From Diplodia intermedia (taxonomy: Eukaryota; Ascomycota; Dothideomycetes; Botryosphaeriales; Botryosphaeriaceae), in the NCBI GenBank assembly GCA_021495925.1, contig JAKEKT010000078.1, positions 62,001 to 126,000 of the forward strand: a stretch of 64,000 nucleotides of DNA, written 5' to 3'. Each line of letters begins with the position of its first letter. Position 1 is the first letter of the stretch. A program made the position numbers and the translations under genes. Positions 56,617-64,000 of this stretch are shown in pieces. Under the pieces are notes generated by a model. The model was given only the letters and a program-made list of their open reading frames with translations. It had not been told where the DNA came from and searched no databases.

Positions 56617-58186
56617 GGTGATAGCTCGGGCTGTCCGGGCGAAGGGCTAGCGGGGTGATGTCACTGCTGCGGCCCACGTGCAAGGCGGACCTGCTCCGGG
56701 CGCTCGCTCAACGCCATGCGTCTCCAACACCCGCACCCTCCTCGACAACGTCTCTCGCGCTGATTGGCAGCCATGCTGCGCGGGTTCCTGGCGGCGCACA
56801 TGGCTGTTTCGACTCGGATGCCGTGGCATGTGAGGGCCCGTCCCATGATCCCTCTGGCTTGTCGCCGCCACCCATGCAGCTTCTTTTACCTTCAGCAGGG
56901 CGACCGTCGGCAGATGGGCGGCACGCAACAAAGCCCGCGCCTGGACTCGGGCTTTCCCAGCTTGGCCTTCCTGGGAGCGTCATGGACGTGGGTCTGATCG
57001 GGGCATGCCGAACCAAGGACAGCAGCGATGAAAAGTCTGCGTTGTTCTCACCCGCCCAGCGACGAATCGGAGCCGCGTGCCTGGCAGCAATGGGACGAAG
57101 GGATGCGCCGCGCCGTTGGAGCCCTGGCCGGCTTGTCGTCCGCTGCCGCCAGCCCTGCCGCTCCACCAAACTCTCTCCAGATTTGCAGATGCAGCCGTGG
57201 CGGCATGAGAGCATTACCCTATCGATACCGCTGCCGTCCGCGCCGACATGATGCCCCGCCGACCTGTTGCCCTCGAGATGCAGCCCTCGTCACATCCACG
57301 CCTGCCGTCTGCGCCGCCGCAGCTGCACCGCAGCCGTCCCGGCCCGATGCCAGCACACGGCTGCCGGCGTCGCACTGCTGGCGCTGACTGCAGCTGGGCT
57401 CATGCGCTCCTGCTCTGCTGTGCTCTGGCTCTGCTACGCTTTGGCGTTGTGCGCTCTGGCTCCGGCTCCGGCTCTGGCTCTGGCTCTGGCTCTGGTGCGC
57501 TGTGGCGCTGCTGCGTCGGCCGCGCGGTGCGAGAGGCCATCTCGCGTTTCTGGGGGCCGGGCCAGCGGTGCCTGTCGATCGTCAGGCTGCGGCGGAGAGC
57601 CGTTGCATCTTGGGAGGCTGGGCGCGCGCATGGGGCGGGACGATCGCGTGGTGCTTGCTTGGCTGGCATACGCACGCATTGCGGCAGCGCAGGCGCCCGC
57701 AGCTCTTGGCCTGGCCGAGGCCACGCAGGCCTTTGCAAAAAAAGCTGAAATGAGCCGTCCTCACAGACCGGGCGCTTGTCAGGGGGCCCAGTCAGCGTGC
57801 AGCTCGATCAAGAAGCTCGAGCGACGCTCCAGGCACGTATGCGCCCCCATTGGTCCGCGTCAGCCACCAGACCTCCACCCATGGCCGCCGGCGATGCTCA
57901 ATTTTGAGCCTGCCCGCTAGCCCGGGTTATTCGCCGGCGCCGCTCGACCCCTAAGCTAGCGCAGAGACGTCCGCTTCCTTGTTATTTCATAAACCGCGCA
58001 CCGCCCATCTCCCACTCGGCCCTCACACGTCTCCGCGTTGCTGTCTTTTTGCTCCAAGCTGGGTCTTGCACACACTCCTTTGGCTCTCTAGCTGCTTTCC
58101 AAGGCTCCCGGCGCACACTCTCTCAAAGACGCAGCCCTCTTAGCTTTCCATCTTTCATCACTTCAGATCAACACAACAACCTGACC
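56617..58186. other. Divergent intergenic region (SDR gene / BYS1-like gene)
   Basis: 1.57 kb, GC-rich. It contains a short (GGCTCT/C)n repeat at about 57461-57494. Chance ORFs on all frames; no gene recognised. The part nearest 58186 is CT-rich, typical of a highly expressed fungal promoter. Confidence 0.4.
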
Positions 58187-59050
58187 ATGCAGACCATCAC
58201 TGTCTCTGCGGCCCTGCTCGCCGCCCTTCCCAGCGTCATGGCCATCGGTAAAGCCGTCGTTGTCAACAACTGTGACGACGCCGTCAACGTCTGGACTGCC
58301 GACACCGAGCGTGGCCAGCTCGGCCCCAAGTCCCTCAAGGCCGGCGGCACGTGGTCCGAGGAGTACCACATGGTCGGGGACGGCAGCTCCACCAACGGTG
58401 GTGTTTCCATCAAGCTCAGCACCACCGACTCCTGCGAGGGCGCCATCACTCAGTACGAGTACACTTACAGCTCCTCGGGCGATCCCGACCTCTGGTACGA
58501 CATCTCCAACGTCAACTGCAAGGGTGACGCCTGTCCCTTCTACACCGGCGGCTTTTACCTCGATGCCTCCACTCCGGTCGACTGCGGTCCCCTGACGATC
58601 CTCTGCGACGCCGTCTACAACCTCTGGAACGACGACAAGGCGACGCACGGCACCGAATCCACCAGCGACACGACTCTCTACCTCTGCGGCAAGGACGGCG
58701 ACTCTTCGTCGATCGAGGTGTCGACCGAGGTGGCGTCTTCGACTGCCTACAGCTCGTCCGCCGCCACCAGCTTCGCCGTCACCCCCACGCCCAGCTACGT
58801 CGCTCCCTCGTCGACGCAGACCCCGACGACTCTCGTGACGTCGACCCCGGCCGCGCAGGTGCAGATTGAGAGCTTCGTCGGCGGCGACGTGAAGGCGGAG
58901 GCGGTGGACGAGGGCGGCAACATTGTCACCGAGATCGTCACCGAGTATGCGACGGCCGTCGTCACCGAGTACGCCAAGCGCTCGCCCGAGCCTCACGCGC
59001 ACCACAGGCGCGAGCACCGTCACCACAACCACCCCCACCACCGCAAGTAA
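58187..59050 (+). CDS. Secreted BYS1-type (thaumatin-like) protein with His-rich tail
   Basis: Intronless, 287 aa. A signal peptide is clear (MQTITVSAALLAALPSVMA, cleavage likely after residue 19). The BYS1-like domain (about 20-165) reads GKAVVVNNCDDAVNVWTADT, GGTWSEEYHMVGDGSSTNGG, SIKLSTTDSC and TQYEYTYSSSGDPDLWYDIS, and has regularly spaced cysteines. A Ser/Thr-rich region (about 170-225) looks O-glycosylated. Near the end a Lys-Arg (YAKRS) is a Kex2-type site before a 23-residue tail very rich in His and Arg. BYS1 was described as a yeast-phase secreted protein of Blastomyces; the molecular role is unknown. The ATG at 58187 is the only one in front of the signal. Confidence 0.88.
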   Translation: MQTITVSAALLAALPSVMAIGKAVVVNNCDDAVNVWTADTERGQLGPKSLKAGGTWSEEYHMVGDGSSTNGGVSIKLSTTDSCEGAITQYEYTYSSSGDPDLWYDISNVNCKGDACPFYTGGFYLDASTPVDCGPLTILCDAVYNLWNDDKATHGTESTSDTTLYLCGKDGDSSSIEVSTEVASSTAYSSSAATSFAVTPTPSYVAPSSTQTPTTLVTSTPAAQVQIESFVGGDVKAEAVDEGGNIVTEIVTEYATAVVTEYAKRSPEPHAHHRREHRHHNHPHHRK

Positions 59051-61614
59051 ATCCGCAGGGGATTGGGTGGTGTGGATTAGTTCGATTGCATTTTCTGTGG
59101 GATTCAATTCTCGCTCACCCGTCCGGTGCGCGCGGCAAAAGGACCCGGTTCATGGTACACGCGGGGCTGATGGAGCACGCACATCGTCGACTCGGGACCC
59201 GGATCTCCATGGGCGGGCCGGGCGCGGAGCTTCACTTCTTGTCAATAGAGGCCTTTTAACTGGGTAGAGAGCGTTTTCGGAACAATGGGAGGCGATTTCA
59301 CTTCAGATTCTTCCGTCACGATGCCATGACTGTTTTCTTCTCTTCGACGCCTGATACACCTCTACTTTGGGCACAGCGGGGAGGCAATGCGTGCCAGGCT
59401 TGTGGTATATTGTATAGCTGCGCCTAGCGGCGAATGCCATTCATTTCGCGCTGCGAGCATTGTCTTATCGTGATGTATCTGCACGTCTGACCCGGCGCGG
59501 CGCTGGTACGACGCAGGCTTGTTCCTGCCTTGGCTTGGCGATATGCAGACGTAGGCTGCTGACGACTGCACTCCACTCGGCGCACCCGATGCTGACGGCG
59601 GCGGTCAGCAGTGGCGATGGCGACGTTGGTGTTGTGTGCGTGTTTCCCGCGTCTGGCTGCTCGCGTTTCACGCCAGCCGTCGCGAAACAAGACAAGCCTC
59701 GGGGCCAACCTTAACGCGGCGCCTATGGAGCTTCGCGCGCCGCATCACCCACCATCCTACGAGTGCAAATTACTCGGCGGCGATCGCATTGAGACGGGCG
59801 AGTCAGCGCGCGGCGTCCCAAAGGGGGGCCCGCGCGTGCTCTATCAATCTCCGCGTCCCAAGCATCCTCCGCGCGGCTCAAATCCCACCCAGCGCGCTGC
59901 TAAATATGGCGCCGGGATGCCGCATCTTCTGCTCGCTCTGCTCTGCCTGCGCTGCGCCCGCACGGCCCCGGCAGGCGGCATCACGCCTTCCTTCCCTCTT
60001 GGCGGCCGTGAGCTCGCGACGTTACGAGGCCTCTCCACCACTTATCCAATGCATCCACACTCCTGCCCCGCCACCTCGTCCGCGCTGCCGTCCACTCACG
60101 GCTACCTGTGGCCCAGCAGCCTGCGCGTCTGCCCCGACAGCAAGCGCCCCCGGCGGCCATGCTATCCGCCCTGGGGATTGGGTGATGAGGAGCATGGATC
60201 CGGGCCACGCTATTTAAAGGATGGACCAGGCGCGCGCACCGCTCCCGTGCCTGCGCTGCCCTGCACTCGGCACATCGCCTGATACGCACATCTGTATTGT
60301 ATGTCTTCGAGAAAGGGGACCGCCCCTTCCCCCCCCCCCCGCCAACCGCCGCCTGCTCGTGACGTCGATCGCTGAACATGGCTCGCCCATCGCCGTGGGG
60401 TCCCTCCGGCCGAGTTGATCGCAATCCGTCGACCACTCACACGCCTTGGGGCTCAGGGGCTCCATGCGGAGGTGTCGCTGGCCGAGGTGTTCCCCATGCT
60501 GATGCCACCGGCCCTACCTCCTGCGCCTGCTCGTCCGACCGCTTAGCTCGGCATCACGTACCGCACAGCCACAGCGGGCAAGGACTCCCGCCAAGCCGCA
60601 CTTCCGCCTTCTTCGACGCCGTCGAAATTCCTTCCTGTGGGGCCTCGACAGGCACTCGTTGCTAGTCGTCCCATGCTCTGCTTCCCCCCTTCTGCTGACT
60701 CCTGTGCTACCACAAACAAGCCGGCATCGACCCGTTTGGACCGACGTGCCGGTCAGGCAAGCATCGCATGCGTTTCATGCTGAGGCGACTTCCGTGCTCT
60801 GCCTCGCTTCGCGCCGCTGTGAGCACCAGCTACGTGCATGACTCGAGGCCCGTTGCGCCGCTTTGCCCGCCTCCGCACCTTCACCCAGAGCACTCCTGTA
60901 TCAGAACCTTAATCGATCCTCTTGGCTTGCCGCTACTGCATGTTCAGGAGCTCGCCCCTGTGTTACGGCCCCGGTCGAGGCGGTCAAGCCCCCGGTTAGG
61001 AGAGTGCTCATTTGAAGCTTCGTAGGCCTGCCTTCCGGACGGGGACACCCGCTGCACGTCTCTTGGCATGTGCACGTGCTTCTGAATCCACAATTTAGCT
61101 ACATGGCACGCCGGTCTTGGCCAGGCCTCCGCTATAGCTCTCGACATGGGTCCGCCTTGGGAAACCGAGTAACAATGATCATAGCTTTGCCGGGTACGAA
61201 GAAGGAGGTGTGGTGCCGTCAAGGGGGCTCCACTACCGCGTATGATGTATGCTTCGATGTAAATTTGAAGGTGCTGTTCATTGCAATTTCGGCTTTCTCT
61301 CGCTGGTGCGGTATCATGGTCAAGAAAACAGCTGACAACCAACTCCATCCCGACTCCCCATCGCTAAAGTTGAACAACTGAGTCTCGTGACTAGGTAGAT
61401 CTGTGCTCCCGTGGAGGGTGCACCTACGACAAGTTGATCGCTTGAACGGCAGTGGTAGCTACGTTGCAAATCACCGATATACATTCGGATCATCAACGCA
61501 GACCCAGCATTCGATCTAGGCAAATACAATAATGTTTGCCATGTCTATCACAAGTTCTGGAGGACGCTAGGCAAATCCCTGGGGGTGCTTGGTGTGAGCT
61601 TTGCCCCAGACTTG
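59051..61614. other. Intergenic region with chance ORFs
   Basis: 2.56 kb. A TATTTAAA motif near 60210 and a poly-C run near 60331-60342 are present, but no frame downstream shows a motif or splice pattern. I do not call a gene. Confidence 0.4.
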
Positions 61615-62865
61615 CTAGGATTGCTCCATCCAACCTCGCTTGAAAGCTGCAAAATAGTAAGCTTTGTTGGCAAATGGTGGAGAGAAAGTCAGCTCACTTC
61701 CAGGTTCCAGTGCAGCAGCGTACATCACCAAATTAATAGGTGCGAGTGAATTCCCCGGGGCGTCGTCCTTCGGCTCGGGCACAACACCAGCGTCCTCCCA
61801 AATCCCAATGACCTTTTCAGCTTCGGTATCCCAGCTTGGCTCACTGGAAAGTGCACACCGGATACCCAAGACTGTTCCGAACTCTCGAAATGGCAGTCTC
61901 CTCCTCAAGCCTGCTTTGAAATAGCCAGAGTCAATGAGAACTTTCAAGTCCCTTTTAGCTCTTTCGACAAGCCCCGTTGCCCATTGCTCTTTCCCTGCAT
62001 ACTGGTGAGCCGTCCACAGTGTCATGCCAAGGTCCAGCGGATCGCTGCTTTTATAATTCCTCCACTTCGTCGCCACGATGTTCTCGTAATCACGCGTCTC
62101 CGCCGCCAGCACCTCCTCGTCCCCTTCAAACTCCCGCAGCAGCTTACACACCACTAAGCCATCCACCGGATCCAGATTCCCCTCCGACAGCACCAACGGC
62201 CTCTCCAAGTCGGCGCTCACCTTCCAGTACATCCTCGGCCGCTCGCTGTCCCTGTCGTACACAAACGCCGGGTGCACGGCCTGCATCAACCTCACCGCGT
62301 GCCCGTTCCACCTGCTCGCCTCGGCCCCTCCGCCGCGCTCCCCGCGCCAGGCCACGGCCAGCCGGTTCAGGGCGTACATCCACAGCGTGAGGTAGTGATG
62401 GTACTGGCCGTCGCCGTCCGGACCGCCGGCGTCATCCTTCCCGATCCGCAGCCCGCCACCCATCGGGTCCGCGTCGGTGGCCCCCGGTAGCCGGGTGGAG
62501 CCGTCGCGCGTGCGCCCGAGGACGTCGTGGACGGCTTGCGCGAGCGCGGTGGCGTACGTCAGATAGGCGGCGGCAGCGGAAGAAGATGAGGTGGTGGTGG
62601 TGGTGGTGGTGGTCTCGTCCAAACGTCCACTGCTGCTGCCCATGATGCTGGCGCGGTGCAGGGTCAGGAAGTTGAGGACGCCGAAGGCGTCGGTCCAGAG
62701 GTAGCGGCCACGGTGACCCGCCGTGGCTGGAGGAGGTGTCCATGGCTTTGGTGGCGCAGCCGCTGTGTTGGTGATGGCTGCATCTGGGACGGGGTATTTA
62801 TAGACACGTTGCATGGCCGTGGTGATTTTGGCCAGGCGGTTGGCGTGGATTGCCGAGCTCGTCAT
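61615..62865 (-). CDS. Hypothetical fungal protein, 416 aa
   Basis: Intronless. The frame is open upstream, but the first ATG is at 62865 (MTSSAIHANRLAKITTAMQR). I do not recognise the family with certainty. Readable blocks are GRYLWTDAFGVLNFLTLHRA, AQAVHDVLGRTRDG, YHHYLTLWMYALNRLAVAW, SRWNGHAVRLMQAVHPAFVY, PRMYWKVSADLERPLVLSEG and DPLDLGMTLWTAHQYAGKEQ. These Trp/Tyr-rich helices, spaced evenly, recall an all-helical (alpha/alpha) barrel such as six-hairpin enzymes, but no catalytic motif can be named. A poly-Thr/poly-Ser run (residues ~86-97) is encoded by a GGT/ACC microsatellite. No signal peptide. Confidence 0.8.
   Translation of the reverse strand: MTSSAIHANRLAKITTAMQRVYKYPVPDAAITNTAAAPPKPWTPPPATAGHRGRYLWTDAFGVLNFLTLHRASIMGSSSGRLDETTTTTTTTSSSSAAAAYLTYATALAQAVHDVLGRTRDGSTRLPGATDADPMGGGLRIGKDDAGGPDGDGQYHHYLTLWMYALNRLAVAWRGERGGGAEASRWNGHAVRLMQAVHPAFVYDRDSERPRMYWKVSADLERPLVLSEGNLDPVDGLVVCKLLREFEGDEEVLAAETRDYENIVATKWRNYKSSDPLDLGMTLWTAHQYAGKEQWATGLVERAKRDLKVLIDSGYFKAGLRRRLPFREFGTVLGIRCALSSEPSWDTEAEKVIGIWEDAGVVPEPKDDAPGNSLAPINLVMYAAALEPGSELTFSPPFANKAYYFAAFKRGWMEQS
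62590..62613. repeat. (GGT)8 microsatellite inside the 416-aa gene
   Basis: Eight GGT units on the plus strand, read as eight ACC (Thr) codons on the coding strand. In-frame, so length changes would alter only the Thr run. Confidence 0.85.
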
Positions 62866-63581
62866 TTTTCCCTTTTCGTTGGTCGTGTTGGGTTGTGACA
62901 GCTGAAGGAGACGGTGCTCGTATTTCACCAGCGCGACTCTACAGTAGGCATTCGGTTGCCCTTGCGTCACTGTGCGTCAAACAGACGTCAGCCGACTCTT
63001 TGGTTCGAGAAAACGAAGCGGGCGCCCAGGATGAGGACAATGCCAGTGGTATTCATGTAGCTCGGGGTAGTTCCACGGAAACAGTGGTTCGTGGACTGGC
63101 TTGAAGGGGCAGATGGTCCTGAATGCAGTCGATGAATGTATCCCCGGGCGCGCACTATTTGTGACACCGGGTCCTGCGGTGTTGCTTTCTTTTCCGTATC
63201 CGTTCATGGTAATGCAACAGCCGCACGATTGTGCAGACATGAGAGACGCGCGTGGATAAAATAAGAGGAAAAATGGGATGCAACGTTCACTGAAGGGGCC
63301 CAAACAAGGAAAGCCTCCGGACAAATCACCGAGTCCTAGTCTGGGCTCGTAGCCGAGCGCGACCTGCCTTTTTCGGCAAGTGCAAAAGTGTCAGGTCGGC
63401 TCTAAAAGGAATAGCAGCGATCAAATGAGCTCTGAGATTTAACCACCTCGTTCACTATACATACTCCATGCACCAGTCCCAGCCGAACCCAACCAAAAAC
63501 TCCAATCTGCAGATCAAATGCAACAGCGACAGCCGCCGGGTATCATGAAGCGCCAGAGGATTGACAATGCGGCACCGACGA
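62866..63581. other. Intergenic region between the 416-aa gene and the right-edge gene
   Basis: 716 bp, no gene recognised. Confidence 0.4.
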
Positions 63582-64000
63582 TCAAGCTGCTCGGCCTTTG
63601 CCCCTCCCCATGCCACTGCCGGTTCGCCGCATACCAACACCGCCTATCGAGCTCCCGTTGCCGTGCCTGCTCATCGGCACGCCGCCCATGCCGTTATCAC
63701 TGTTTGCCGCGCTGACGGGCACGCCGCTAAGGTCCATGTGCGGCGCAAGCGTGCTGATGCCATTTATGGTGGCATCATTGCGCATGTTGCTTGGCTGGTA
63801 CTGGTACTCTCTGGCTTGGAGCGGGCCACACGCAGTGTGCAGCAGCTTCTCGTTGATATCGTCGTTGCCATCGGATGGCCTAGCCATAATGACAAAGTCG
63901 CTGTCCACCTCTGCATTTGAAAGGCCTGGAGGAGTCGGCGCTGATGCATTGGCCTTGCTACCGACGTTGGCTGGTAGGATGACCGGAGCAACACTGGCAA
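63582..64000 (-). CDS. C-terminal part of an unidentified protein, 5' end beyond window
   Basis: Open minus-strand frame reaching the window edge, ending with TGA at 63584-63582; about 139 residues visible. It contains DFVIMARPSDGNDDINEKLL and a Gly/Met/Arg-rich end (GMRRTGSGMGRGKGRAA). There is no domain I recognise. Low-complexity composition and a polar character fit the tail of a larger regulatory protein. Introns cannot be excluded. Confidence 0.5.
   Translation of the reverse strand, partial: ASVAPVILPANVGSKANASAPTPPGLSNAEVDSDFVIMARPSDGNDDINEKLLHTACGPLQAREYQYQPSNMRNDATINGISTLAPHMDLSGVPVSAANSDNGMGGVPMSRHGNGSSIGGVGMRRTGSGMGRGKGRAA

Noticed and set aside
58163..59107. 314-codon minus-strand open frame
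   Set aside because: Antisense of the BYS1-like gene, which has a signal peptide and a recognisable domain.
59611..60282. 223-codon plus-strand frame
   Set aside because: Low complexity, no motif, overlapping frames equally long; TATTTAAA nearby is not enough to support a gene.

Overview
The window is nuclear DNA of a filamentous ascomycete (Pezizomycotina, probably Dothideomycetes). Genes are compact and broken by many 47-132 nt GT-AG introns, most of them 50-60 nt. Branch sites are CTAAC/CTGAC-like. Gene content is typical of a filamentous fungus: class III chitin synthase, RTA1 and BYS1 proteins, L-galactonate dehydratase and a 2,5-diamino-type RIB7. Splice models were built by hand, and almost every one closes to a whole number of codons. 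I see no virus, plasmid, secondary-metabolite cluster or CRISPR.

Layout. 1-17 kb: a Nudix/DUF4743 protein running off the left edge, a 2.4-kb gap, an F-box-like protein, a Rossmann-fold protein, a DUF7726 protein, the divergent pair rsm24/alg13 (153 bp between start codons), an RTA1 membrane protein, an NmrA-like reductase, a serine racemase/threonine dehydratase-like enzyme and rib7. 17-28 kb: class III chitin synthase with a long leader region, a DUF218 protein, ubc12 (NEDD8-conjugating enzyme) and ilv5 with an upstream TGACTCA site. 28-44 kb: a Ser-rich regulator with half of a zinc cluster, mim2-like, sui3 (eIF2 beta), aim24, an amino acid permease, an NmrA-like protein, a tRNA gene, a small Nudix hydrolase and cue1. 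44-64 kb: lgd1, his2, an FKBP12 gene followed by a partial copy of its own 3' end, an AT-rich relic with a nested inverted repeat, an SDR, a secreted BYS1-type protein, an unknown 416-aa protein and a gene cut by the right edge.

The genes are mostly unrelated housekeeping and accessory functions: translation and mitochondrial biogenesis (rsm24, sui3, mim2, aim24), amino acid metabolism (ilv5, his2, permease, PLP dehydratase), glycosylation and ER quality control (alg13, cue1), and cell wall (chitin synthase).

The most striking feature is the tRNA-Arg(CCU) gene at 41685-41812. Its D-loop is split by 56 nt that begin GTAAGT and end ATAG, with a TTAAC branch-like motif. Removing exactly that GT-AG segment restores a standard 72-nt tRNA. 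This looks like a spliceosomal-type intron inside a Pol III gene, at a place where nuclear tRNA introns are not normally found. The second notable feature is the FKBP12 gene: its duplicated last exons keep splice signals and reading frame, so they could serve as alternative 3' ends.
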